Position numbers and translations under genes: made by a program
The notes under the pieces: generated by a model
Databases searched by the model: none
Seen by the model: only the letters and a program-made list of their open reading frames with translations
What the model was told of the DNA's origin: nothing
Shown: positions 42,118-52,589 of the stretch, in pieces
Layout of the letters: every line of letters begins with the position of its first letter
Position numbering within the stretch: the stretch's first letter is position 1
DNA from: Anastatus disparis
Taxonomy: Eukaryota; Arthropoda; Insecta; Hymenoptera; Eupelmidae
Direction of reading: 5' to 3'
DNA length: 64,000 nt
Assembly: GCA_017163975.1 (NCBI GenBank)
Contig: JAFFSR010000374.1
Span: 694,501 to 758,500, forward strand

Positions 42118-42287
42118 TATTCAGTATTGATTTTTCTTTTTTTTGCGGTTGGCTCGCTTTCGTTTTCCTCTATAAAAATATTACAATTTGTATTATCGCT
42201 TTCTTCGCATGCGTCGTTTTCAATTTCGATTGCATCGTCATTAGAGCCACTCTCCGCATTACAATTGCTAGGAATAGTAACTTTAAT
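42118..42287 (-). CDS. Possible terminal exon in the foldback loop
   Basis: In the single-copy loop of foldback X, the minus strand is open for about 55 codons after an in-frame TAG and possible acceptor (ATTAAAG). It ends at TAA (42118-42120). The product is acidic (SNDDAIEIENDACEESDNTN, FIEENESEP) and ends with a nuclear-localisation-like AKKRKINTE. It resembles the tail of a nuclear protein such as a transposase or host factor. Too short to name. Confidence 0.35.
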
Positions 42288-43951
42288 CTATATAATATAT
42301 GAGAAGCTGTTGCTGAAATTCAATGTTCATTTAAATACAAATATAAATTTTCTGATTACTTTGTTTATCGTTTTTTTGTGTTATTTTAAAAATGTTTCTT
42401 ACATGTAAATCTTAATAGTTTAATTTTAGAAAATAAATAAAAATATATTTAATGATGAAAAAATTTTTTTGAACGAAAAACAAAGAAAAATAAAAAAAAA
42501 CGAGATAATTTTTATTATTACTATTGAAATTTTTGCAATTATTAATATTTATTTTTTTATTTATTAAAACTCAAAATTAATTATAATAATTAGTTAAAAT
42601 ATGGAAACAATAAAAAATTTAATTAAACTTGTCTCCAGGTTCCAAATTTAATTATTACGAGCAATAATAAGGTAAGTTCATTTACAACATTTACGTAATT
42701 CCGCGCGCATTTCGTAAATATTGATCGCAATGAAACTTATGATATCTCATTTTAAAGTTCTTTCTTTTAGCTTCGAAATGAGATATTACACGTCTAAAAA
42801 TATTGATTTAATGAGCCACAACAATCATTTGCGTTTAAGGTGTCCGTATTGGGTACAGTTGTTTTAACTTAAATACTCCATATTTTGAAAAACTATTTGC
42901 AATAATATTAATGATTTTTCAAAGTACCCCAGATTAAAAAAAAACATTAAAATCGGTCCATTATTTACGGAGATACGGTTAATTTTTACGAATTTTATTG
43001 GAACGGGGTCCTTCGTTAACTTTCCTCATGCGCAAAGATAAGCATCCCCACCACGACTCCGACTTTGACGTTATTATCTGTATGTTATTATTATTTTAGT
43101 TTTAATATTCGAGAGTCGCATTTTTAAAAATCTAATCATAGATTTTTAAAATATTAGTCTTTAACAAAAAAATGACGCTAGATTCGTTTCTCAATTGTTA
43201 TAAACAAAGTGGCTGTGATTTAGAAAAAAAAATCTTATCTCAGCTCCTATTGGCCTCACAGTTTTTTTTTTCTTCGTTTTGAAACAGCTATAAGAATATT
43301 CTAATAGCAAATTCGTGAAAATTATATATAAAACCCTAGCTCCATTTATTTATAAAAAATATTGCAATTCAATTTTCTCATTTGCTCTCAACCAAATATG
43401 AAAATTTGAACCTTCATTAAGAGTTTGAGCCCTTATGCAACTCAATATGTTCAGCCAAAAAAAAATTATAGCAATAAACATTATGCGTGTTGGGATGAAA
43501 AATAGGAAATATCTCAGCAACAAATTAACTAATTTGCTGTTACAATCTCTCTTTCTGTTCGTATTTATATAGGCTTCCTTTCAAAGTTTAAAAATATTTA
43601 AAAAATTATTTTTGCAATAAATAATTGATATGTAAGAAATGACAATTTTTTATGGTTTTTTGGCTTTCTTGCAATAATTAATTGACGAAAATAATCGCGG
43701 CAGTACTCAAATTGTAGGTCTTTTTATTCTCTAATACTTTTATTGATTACTTTTTTTGCTAAAATACATAGGCTGCTTCAGAGGATTAAAAAAACTGTTT
43801 TGGCTAACTTTGCAGCCTCTAGGAGAATTTTTTACGGTTTTTTTTTAAACATTTTATATAGGGTATGTTTTTCAATCGCCCTTAACAACTCTATATAGAT
43901 TTCATTAAGCCCCTAATTAATATCCTCAAAATGTCTCTATTGATTGGACTA

Positions 43952-44506
43952 TAATAAAATAAAAACATTATTGAAAATTAAAAAGTTCCATTTATGATAG
44001 AATGTGTATGTGTGTAGGCATGTATGTATGTGTATTTGTATACATGTGCATGTATATATCGACGGTGGCTACGAAAACAATCACAGCTGTGTGATTGACT
44101 ACGAAAAAAACACATCTCCAAAAGTGCGGCCAAAAAAAACACATCTTTAAAAGTGCAGCCAAAAAAACATATCATTAAATGTGTGGCAAAAAAACACATC
44201 TTTAAAAGTGCAGCGAAGAAAAACACCCCTTGAAAACAAGGTGAAAATTTTCAAGGGCTGTTTTTTTTCGCCGCGCTCTTAAAGATGTTTTTTTTGCCAC
44301 GCTTTTGAAGATGTATTTTTTTCCGCCACACTTTTGGAGATGTATTTTTTTTTTGTAGTCAATTACACAGCTGTGATTTTTTTCGTAGCCACCATCGATA
44401 TATACATGCACATGTATACAAATACACATATATACACACCTACACACATACACATTCTATCATAAAAAATTGAACTTCTTAATTTTCAATAATGTTTTTA
44501 TTTTAT
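43952..44506. mobile_element. Foldback MITE in right arm of X
   Basis: The ends share AAAATAAAAACATTATTGAA as an inverted repeat. The centre is a palindrome made of about 30-bp subrepeats (AACACATCTTTAAAAGTGC) plus an inverted pair around GGTGGCTACGAAAA. Comparison with the left arm of X shows a site of GGACTATTAACACTCC, so a TA target is likely. Non-coding. Confidence 0.75.
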
Positions 44507-45862
44507 TAACACTCCTTTAATAATTTAGATGAAGAATTTTCAATTTATTTCAAAGATTCTTTCCAAATTAATTCTTTAAACGTTGACAATTAAATCATGC
44601 TCTAAATATTTTTGATTCTGTATTTTAACATCTTTTAAATTATGTAAAATAAAATTAAAAATAAAATATTTATAAGTTTTTTTATATTATATTTTTGGAA
44701 AAGTTGCGCAAAAAGTTGTGTCACTTTTGGCTCGATAAAGCGACACGAAAAGTGATATAAAAAGTGATGCAAAAAGTGATTCAAAAAGTGACGCAAAATA
44801 TTGCATCATAAGTTCCGTAATCATTTTCAGGAGAGTGCGTTTTATGGAGATTTCAACTTATACAAGCTAAAAAAATATGGAAAACTATTAAGCGTTGGGG
44901 CGTAAAACTTTCATTTAGTATGAAAAAGAAAATATCTGTGTCATTTCAACAAAATCCATGCTTTTCCTAGTGAGATACAAAGAGACATGAGTTTAGTCAT
45001 ACATCACTGACAATGAGAATGAATTAATTTAATATTAATGTATACCAATGTCTACGATATGCTGATTTCAATTATTTATTTGAATGGCTCCAAAGTTTTT
45101 ATACGTGATTAAATTCAATTATTGCTGTCACATCATTGGATAAATTCAAAATAAAATGAAAATATTATTTACCAATGTGAATATAATAAACTACACTAAA
45201 AAATACAGCAAAAATTAGAATCAGTTATTTTCTAAAACTAAACTTAATAATATATATTAATAGGTACTTCAATTTCAACAAATCTCAAGAAGTAAAATTC
45301 AAGTCAGTGTTCATCATCCGCTAAGTCTATAAAAGAATATGATCATTTACCTGTTATTCACATTTATATTATTCATCTGTACCGTTATAAATAGAATGCA
45401 CGCTCATCCTGAATCACACTATTTATAACTAGTAATCAAGAAAAAGTTATTACCAAGTATCAATCATTATTTTAAACAAATCTGTCAAGATATACATTCA
45501 TACATGTTTTAAAGTATTAAGATCCACAAAGCTTTCAACGCTCAGTTAGATTTGTGAACCTCACTATTTTACAGACATTATTAATCATATAATAAACGAT
45601 AGCTATTAATGATTTACGAAACACAAAAAAAATATCAAAAGTTTCCAACATCGTACATAACATTTGATTACATACATTGATTCATACTTTTCCATTTTAA
45701 ACGCAAAATTAAGAAAAAGCTTTAAGAAATCTTATTTATCTTCAACATATTATATTGTACTTAATAAATACTAAATAAACGTCAATAACACTTGCAACAA
45801 TATGGAAACGATTATTTGTAAATTAAAAATTAAACCATCAAAGCCCTTTATGCATAATGCTA

Positions 45863-46073
45863 CCCTACTAATAAATCTCAAATGAGATCTCTAGTGAGAT
45901 GTCATGATAAAATCTCATTTGACAATATTTCTTATTTTAGTATGTTTAAGATTATCGATTAGAGACTATTTTTGAAAAATTCGGACAAGAAAATTTTTTA
46001 AAGGTTGTCGCCAATCGATGATTTTAAATATACCAAATGAAAAAATATAATCAAATGAGATTTTTTAGTAGGG
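45863..46073. mobile_element. Small TA-flanked MITE
   Basis: The 211-bp element has inverted ends CCCTACTAATAAATCTCA and CCCTACTAAAAAATCTCA, with TA on each side (45861-45862, 46074-46075). TA is the usual target of mariner/Tc1 elements. Non-coding. Confidence 0.8.
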
Positions 46074-46528
46074 TATACAATTGTGGCATGAGATTTGTTC
46101 AATTAAATTGATGACTCGAATTATAAGAGAGCACGAAAACAAAAGCCAGTAAATATTAGATTGCTTTTATAAAAAAGAGTTAAAGATAGCCGTAACAAAG
46201 TTAAAGACTGATTTATAGAGTATTTCCATAGCCTAATCCAATAGCTGACTAACATTAAATAGACTTGTCTATCATCAAACTTAATAACCAGGTAGCTATT
46301 GTAAGGCCGAATTCATCTTTTAGAGATGAACTTAAAAGATCATTCTTAATTTTCATTTAAAATGGAAAAGTATAAATCAATTTACGAAATCAAATGTTAT
46401 GTATGTTAGAAACTTTTGATATTTTTTTTTTCAGTTTCGTATTTCATTAATAGCTATTGTTTATTGTGATATTAATAATATCTGTAATATTTTGACAGAT
46501 TTGTTTAAAATAATAATTGATACTTTTT

Positions 46529-46811
46529 CTGTTGAAAAAATTCATGTGAATTTTTATAAAAATATTTAATATGAATTTTTCGAATATTTAATTTGTATTT
46601 TTGTTTCATTTTTATATTTATATGAAAAATTTATATGAAAAATTCATATGAAAAATTGCAGATTGGATTTTGAAGTTTTTTCAAAATCACCGTAATTATT
46701 ATTCATTTAAATTTTTTATATGAATTATTTAATATATAAAATGAAACGAAAATGCATATTGAATATATGAAAAATTCATATTAAAACTTCATATGAATTT
46801 TTTCAACAGGG
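46529..46811. mobile_element. MITE with CTGTTGAAAAAATTCAT ends
   Basis: Inverted ends CTGTTGAAAAAATTCATGTG and, in reverse complement, CTGTTGAAAAAATTCATATG bound about 283 bp. Comparison with the left arm of the second foldback gives the empty site GATACTTGGTAATAAC. The inner sequence is rich in ATATGAAAAATTCATAT palindromes. Confidence 0.72.
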
Positions 46812-47303
46812 TTGTAATAACTTTTTCTCGATTACAAGTTATAAATAGTGAGATTTAGGGTGAGCGAGCATTCTATTTATAGCATTACAGATGCATAATA
46901 TAAATGTGAATTAACGGGTAAATGATTTTATTGTTTTATGGACTTAGCGAATGATGGACACTGACTTGAATTATATTTCTTGAGATTTGTTGAAATCAAA
47001 TGACCTATTGGTATGTATTATTGAGTTCAGTTTTAGAAAATAACTGATTCTAATTCTTGCTGTATTTTTTTTAGTGTAGTTTATTATATTCATATTGGTA
47101 AATAATATTTTCATTTTAAGAAAATTGATTTTTATTTTAATTTGAATTTATCCAATGATGTGACAGCAATAATTGATGTAATCATGTATGAAAACTTTGG
47201 AGCTATTTAAACAAATAATTGAAACCAGCATATCGTAGACATCTGTATATATTAATAAATTAATTCGTTCTCATTGTCAGTGATGTATAACTAAACTCAT
47301 GTC

Positions 47304-47560
47304 AGTTGTTATAGGGGCACCATGGACCATCAAAACAAACCCTTACTCCACCACCTCAGAGGTACTTGACCCAAGGATCATTAGCCTTTTCAGAAAGTTG
47401 TGTGAGGGAGTTTTTCTGATAGAACATAGTACCCCTTGAGCATAAATAAATAAACAAATAGAAATACTTTTTATAAAATTAAATTTTACACAATTCATCG
47501 ACACATAAGATAATTTTTGCAGACAATTTTTTAAATATTTATACACACTGACACAAGATA
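47304..47560. other. Spacer between second foldback and microsatellite
   Basis: No gene is supported. A moderately GC-rich piece (47310-47440) opens with AGGGGCACCATGGACC and may be a fragment of another repeat. Confidence 0.3.
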
Positions 47561-47572
47561 TGCGCGGCCGCA

Positions 47573-47843
47573 CACGCGCGCGCGCACACACATACACACA
47601 CACACACACACACGCACACGCACACACATACACACACACACACGCATGCACGCGCACACACGCGCGCACACACACATATACACACACACACGCATGCACG
47701 CGCACACACGCGCGCGCACACACACATATACACACACACACGCATGCACGCGCACACACGCGCGCGCGCACACACACACACACGCACACACATACACACA
47801 CACGCACGCATGCATGCGCACACACGCGCACACACACACGAAA
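47573..47843. repeat. (CA)n/(CG)-interrupted microsatellite
   Basis: About 270 bp of ACACAC interspersed with CGCG and GCATGCACGC, including a near-repeat of about 60 bp occurring three times (CGCATGCACGCGCACACACG). Open frames across it are artefacts of the repeat. Confidence 0.97.
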
Positions 47844-48009
47844 TTGAATTTTCACTTATTACTAACAGAAGATATAATAATTAACACACATACATATAAT
47901 AACCGCTTAAACACTTAATCAAAATTCGTTATTCATACGCACATACACACACACGTTATTTGATATTCACACATATATGTCGTCATTCTGACAATGGATG
48001 ACGTCTAAT

Positions 48010-48496
48010 GAGCACTCAGGACACAAGCCACAAGCTTCGTACCTCTTCCAGCGTCTTATGCCTTCTCTGTAAAACCGCTTCGCGCAACCCCATTATATAT
48101 CTTGGTATCGTCGCAGTCTATCGGCTGCAGGGTTAGGATGACGATGCCTTCGCGGTATGAACCGTTCTTGTTCCTGCCTTTCTTCCTTGATTCTTCTTGA
48201 CCGATGTTGGATCCGTTGCACGTATGGGTCTAGTTCAAGCCTTAATTTTTGCAAATAGGTTGTTGTTGTTGCTGTTCTTGCTGTTCTTGTTGCTCTTGCT
48301 GTTGTTGCTCACCTTCTTCTTCAACAGCTTGATGCTCTATATTCGCATCTTCAACAACAAACTAATAATTTTCAAATATATAGGGTTGCCTTAAGTTAAT
48401 GTAGTTCACCAGTGGTGCTATATTTATTACTACAGGCACCTCCATCGGTGCATAATCCTCAGAGATGACCGGCACTTGTACATTAACATTTAACAT
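48010..48496 (-). pseudogene. Glutamine-rich gene at the left of Polinton B
   Basis: On minus, ATG at 48496 starts MLNVNVQVPVISEDYAPMEV and is open to 48362. In a shifted frame a Glu/Gln-rich stretch (EEEGEQQQQEQQEQQEQQ) follows to about 48250, then Arg/Pro-rich coding-like sequence with CGLCPECSL near 48030, a possible zinc pair. At least two frame changes are needed. It lies head-to-head with the DNA polymerase. Polintons often have such a divergent gene there, but I cannot name it. Confidence 0.45.
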
Positions 48497-48520
48497 TTTT
48501 ATTATTAGAATTGGAATTAT

Positions 48521-49800
48521 ATGATTAGGAGAAGAATCACACACTACAGAGTGGCTGACCATGTATATGCTATACGTGGTCAGACGCACAGTGGTATTTA
48601 CCATGACAGTTGGAATAGGATAAGACACCACACAGCACATTATCAGAAAGTGCAAGCGCTGAAACTTGTCAAAGCTGCGAGAGTTACGATACTCGAAACC
48701 GGTTGTGATAACGAAAAAATAAAATTATTTCAAAAATATTATGCGCTTTTCGGAGTTGCAATAGTTGTTTATTTTTTTCAAAACTTCACTCAAGGCTATA
48801 AACCACTTTACGATAATGCACGTTTTGTACACGATGTTGGTAATGTAGTTAGACATACCTTAAATATAATGTATTATGAAAACTCTAATCATTACCAACC
48901 AATTTTAAATTTACTCGCAGCAGCCGGCAATCGTGGCTACTACATACCTTGTAATAAAAAGTTTAGTCATCAAAAAAATCATAAATGCTCACAAAAATGT
49001 TGTAAATGTTTTCAGAGCCCTCTTGCGATATAAATCAGGAAAAAATAAAATGTATTCAATGCACTAGAGATTTTTACGGTAATGTTTGTTTGGAAAATCA
49101 TAAAATCTCTCGATAATTTTCGGTCGGTATACGCGAGCATGAAAATTTGTCGTTTGAGCAGTAAAACAGTTCAAAAGAGCGATAAAGATCCACATAATTG
49201 TAATACGATATTTTGCAAAATATGTAATGGTAAAATGCCAATAGAACATGCAACTAATAAAAAGAATATTGTTTATTTATTCTATGATTTTGAGACTCAA
49301 CAATCGGAAAATATCTCGGGTACTGATGGTATAAAAATAAGTTTGCATGTTCCGAATTTGTGTGTTGTACAACAAATATGTAATTATTGTTTTGATGATG
49401 AAAATATAGCTAATTCTTGCGAAATATGTAGTATGCGCGAATACGTGTTTGGAATCCACCCTGTAAAACAGCTAGTTGATTTAGCCTTGGCAACAAGAAA
49501 AAGTTTCAAGCAAGTTATTTGTGTACCCCACAATGCACAGGGTTTTGATGCCCAATTTATTCTCATACATTTGACAGAACGTATAGATCTCAGAGATAAG
49601 TCAGATTTAATTTTAAACGGGTCAAAATAATTATAATGGAAATTTCAATCGGTCAATTCATAGACAGCTTAAATTACTTATACATGAGTTTAGCTGCACT
49701 ACCAAAAGCTTACGGTCTGGCTTGTAACAAGGCAACTACGCTGCCTGTTACGAATGAACATAACGTAAAAAATATTTATAATATAATTACTCATTGAGCC
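48521..49800 (+). pseudogene. Polinton B protein-primed DNA polymerase B, truncated
   Basis: The first frame (48521-49033) covers the N-terminal region, with NHYQPILNLLAAAGNRGYY and a Cys-rich zinc-like block (HKCSQKCCKCFQSP). After frame changes near 49030-49110, the 3'-5' exonuclease domain appears. Exo I is LFYDFETQ at about 49280 and Exo II is VPHNAQGFDAQFIL at about 49530. A shift near 49628 leads to an Exo III-neighbouring stretch (SIGQFIDSLNYLYMSL), after which homology stops. The palm domain with the polymerase YGDTDS-type motif is absent. This is the replication enzyme typical of Polintons and is dead here. Confidence 0.8.
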
Positions 49801-50338
49801 CTGCTGGGGCTATATGCCTGCGTCATATAGCATCAACACACATACACCTTAGATATAAGCTAAAGTTGCGAACTGTCAAGGCACAAGGCAAAGGAACAGA
49901 TCGACGTTAGATAGATTTGCGTAAGCCTGGCTACAACCGATACGCACTATAGAGGAACGCCAAACCTTTTTATTTAAAGTCTGAATTGTCTATTTCTCGC
50001 AAGCACTCACAGGCAATAGAATTTTGATATAGTTTTCACTAAAGATTCTCTTTTAACATAAAATGAATCATGTGATTATTGCATCTGCTACTAGCAGTAA
50101 GCAACATTATAGCATTTTGATTCATGTAGTATAGCATAACATGATGTATATCCGTCTATGTTAGGCAAGTCTCACGCTTCAGCGTGTATTACAGCTAGCA
50201 GTTATTGCGGGTATATAGGATGCGCGCGCAGCATAATCGTATATGAAAAGTGGTTGGAGGATTTTATGAGGTTAGTAGTAGAAGTTTAGCAGCAGCGGTA
50301 ACATGGACGTTAGCAGCTGGGTGTATCCGTAGACTTTG
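49801..50338. other. Sequence between polymerase remnant and ATPase
   Basis: No gene is seen. It replaces the polymerase palm region that should lie here and may include the upstream region of the ATPase gene. Confidence 0.4.
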
Positions 50339-50980
50339 ATGATTGGTGGATCCAGCTCGTGTCTTAAAACTGTATTTGTGAAGAATTTTTTGCATTACAT
50401 TGATCGTATGAGTAATACAAAATTCAAGCGTATACTCTCGTACTATACCGATTGGTAACTAATTTACAAGGAGTTGGCTGAGGGAATCGAATTGCACGAG
50501 GGTTTACCAAAGAGTGAAGATTATGCCAACGATCTACAAGCGAAACTTTTGATTTTCGACGATCTGATGAGAGAATCGTCCAACAGAGCTGTAGTTAATC
50601 TCTTTATCAAAGGCAGTCATTACAATAACTTGAGCGTCATCTTTATTTCGCGAAATCTCTTTCATAAAGGTCAGCGAGAAATTTCTTTAAACTCTAATTT
50701 TATCGTGGTATTTAGACATACGCGCGATCGAGCGCAAATTAATCATCTGGCGCGCCAAGTCTGCCCCGAAGAGCCTCGTTTTTTGCAAGAGGCATATCTC
50801 GATGCCACAGCACAGCCACCCGGCTATTTGTTCATAAATCTGAAACAGGCTACGCCTGAAAACGTAAGATTTCATACTTGTATATTTTTGTTCGAAAAAC
50901 ATCAGTATGTTTATGTACCTCGTTGCAAGCCCATAAAAGCTGGTGCGCGCTCGAATAATCTACCAGTCGTGCGATTGTAA
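50339..50980 (+). pseudogene. Polinton B packaging ATPase, broken
   Basis: The coding region starts near MIGGSSSCLKTVFVKNFL. This is the Walker A loop, but the residue before Lys is Leu where Gly is usual. A TAA follows near 50457 (after YYTDW). The remainder is open for 168 codons: ELHEGLPKSEDYANDLQ, then Walker B KLLIFDDLMRE, a sensor-like NLSVIFISRNLFHKGQREI and RDRAQINHLARQV, ending at 50980. It belongs to the FtsK/HerA packaging ATPases but to a different subtype from the Polinton A ATPase. Confidence 0.85.
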
Positions 50981-51117
50981 TGAAGTCGATAACACGTAGT
51001 CGTAGCACACTAATTCCAGAAAAGTTGTTACGTGGCAAATTCCCTGGACCTCCGAGTGAATCCCCGAAGCCACGAACTTACCTGGGTTCACAAATTTATA
51101 GTTAACTTTAATTAAGC

Positions 51118-51215
51118 GCCAGTGAACTCTGCTCAGCTAGCTGGGTAGAGCGACTGCAGAGGGGGTCAATACTTACTGGCCTGCCTCGGGTTGCAGGCTG
51201 GTTTTAATGATCAGA
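51118..51215 (+). repeat. tRNA-like sequence, possible SINE head
   Basis: GCTCAGCTAGCTGGGTAGAGC matches a tRNA D-arm and box A (stem GCTC/GAGC). About 55 nt later a hairpin GCCTGCCTCGGGTTGCAGGC resembles a T-arm with a degenerate box B. The anticodon stem does not pair, so it is not a functional tRNA. Confidence 0.35.
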
Positions 51216-51927
51216 GTGGTCCAGAAAATTTCAATGTAATTTATGATTTAGAAAAAAAAATAATGAGTTAGAAAGAACAGTGTTTAATATATAAAAAGCA
51301 AAGTACACGCACTGATTCTACTCTCTTTAAATACTCGCACTTTATACAATTGAAAGAAAATTTAATTAGAAAAATTGAAAACTCTAATAGGAAAAAACCA
51401 ACAGAACTAAAATTTATTATTCCTTACTTGCTAAACTCGCTTGAAGAAACTCCACTTACTGTCGCGTCGTTAACCTCTAGCAAGACCCAGATAAAAGAAA
51501 TCGGCGAAGAAGTCGAGGACTTAAGAAGACTCAAGATGGACGCTGTTGTGGCTGGGGGTGGTGAGATGGTCGCTAAACTCGTGGTCGGTTGCTGGACACT
51601 TGCTCCCTTCCTCCGCTTGTAGACAGGCTTATAACTCTCTTTGCCGTCACAATTTTCTCTTCTTTGAACGGCTTACAATTTGTTTCTAGAAGCCCTTAGA
51701 TGCACGAAAGAAAAAAGAGTAATAGTTCTGCCGCGTTGATCCAAAAGGAAAAAAAAACTCTTGACTTCTGATCAAAGAATCTTAGCTCTGCACGTGTGCT
51801 CCCAATGCCGGCTCAGTCGAGAAGTCCTTGTACATGCGCTCCCAATGACGGCTTATGCAAGAATCTCCTCTTTGAAGAAGGAAGTTCGTCTTCGCTACTT
51901 CTTGCTATCTACCCTTGTTACACTGAC
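51216..51927. other. Unassigned sequence between tRNA-like repeat and foldback
   Basis: Weak open frames on plus (51350-51622 and 51761-51979) have no recognisable motif and lack good start contexts. I cannot support a gene. Confidence 0.3.
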
Positions 51928-52589
51928 TAGGAGAGTGTCACACCTCCGGATCACGGATTTTGCTCAAACTTCGGGATAAGTTTTCAGATGATAAAATATG
52001 GAAAAAGCTAAAGTTATAGTCATAAATACTCAATATTTCCCTAGTTACAGACAATTAAAGAAAATCACTAAAAAAGTTACTAGATTTTTAAACGCATATA
52101 GTTCCTTAGCATTGATAGCTACACGCTTGAAACTTTTTTTAAATTAAAGCTGAGCTCAAATCCTTTCGAAATAGTAGTTACAGCATATCAAAATATTATT
52201 TTCTCCCAAAGTTAGAGCGTAATAAGGATTGGACCTAATTTCAGCTTTTATTATTAATTAATGTTTTTAAAAGAAAAAACAGGTCCAATGTTTATCACGC
52301 TCTAACTTTGGGAAAAAATAATATTTTTACGTGCTATAACTACTAATTTGGAAGGATTTGAGCTCAGCTTTAATTTAAAAAAAGTTTCAAGCTTGTAGCT
52401 ATCAATGCTAAGGAATTATATGCGTTTAAAAATCTAGTAACTTTTTTAGTGATTTTCTTTAATTGTCTGTAACTAGAAAAATATTGAGTATTTATGACTA
52501 TAACTTTAGCTTTTTCCATATTTTATCATCTGAAAACTTATCCCAAAGTTTGAGCAAAATCCGTGATCCGGAGGTGTGACACTCTCCTA
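51928..52589. mobile_element. Foldback MITE of 662 bp
   Basis: Near-perfect inverted arms begin TAGGAGAGTGTCACACCTCC and meet near 52240-52275, so each arm is about 310 bp. Non-coding. No clear target duplication (flanks CACTGAC and GTGAGCT). Lies in the foreign interval that separates parts of Polinton B. Confidence 0.85.

Larger units (their letters stand above)
16517..44833. mobile_element. Giant foldback element X carrying nested insertions
   Basis: Two long inverted arms can be followed through later insertions. The left arm is 16517-16726, then 35805-36836, then 41261-about 41950. The right arm is about 42395-44833, interrupted at 43952-44506. Arms total about 1.9 kb each and the loop about 0.45 kb. 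Outer ends share CTCCTGAAAATGAT followed by AACTTATGATGCAATATTTTG. Just inside are direct repeats of an ACTTTTTGCGTC-like unit in both arms. Arms match at AGGCTGCAAAGTTGGC-, GACTTTGACGTTATTATC- and GAGACAAGTTTAATTAA-type blocks. No transposase is recognised. Subterminal repeats plus long arms resemble Foldback or Galileo-type elements. No clear target duplication is found at the outer ends. Confidence 0.8.
44984..47303. repeat. Second large foldback, about 2.3 kb
   Basis: Inverted arms begin GACATGAGTTTAGT on both outer ends and match inward through TCATTGTCAGTGATGTAT, GACAGCAATAATTGA and GGTAATAACTTTTTC. Two MITEs lie in it, one near its centre and one in the right arm. No coding sequence is recognised. 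It starts only about 150 bp after foldback X ends. No target duplication is evident. Confidence 0.78.

Noticed and set aside
44202..44453. Cys/Phe-rich frames at 43978-44453
   Set aside because: Produced by the palindromic subrepeats of the MITE.
47343..47918. Several Cys/Val- or His/Thr-rich open frames
   Set aside because: Artefacts of the (CA)n/(CG) microsatellite.
51118..51215. Functional tRNA gene
   Set aside because: D-arm and T-arm-like hairpins exist but the anticodon stem does not pair and acceptor ends do not match.
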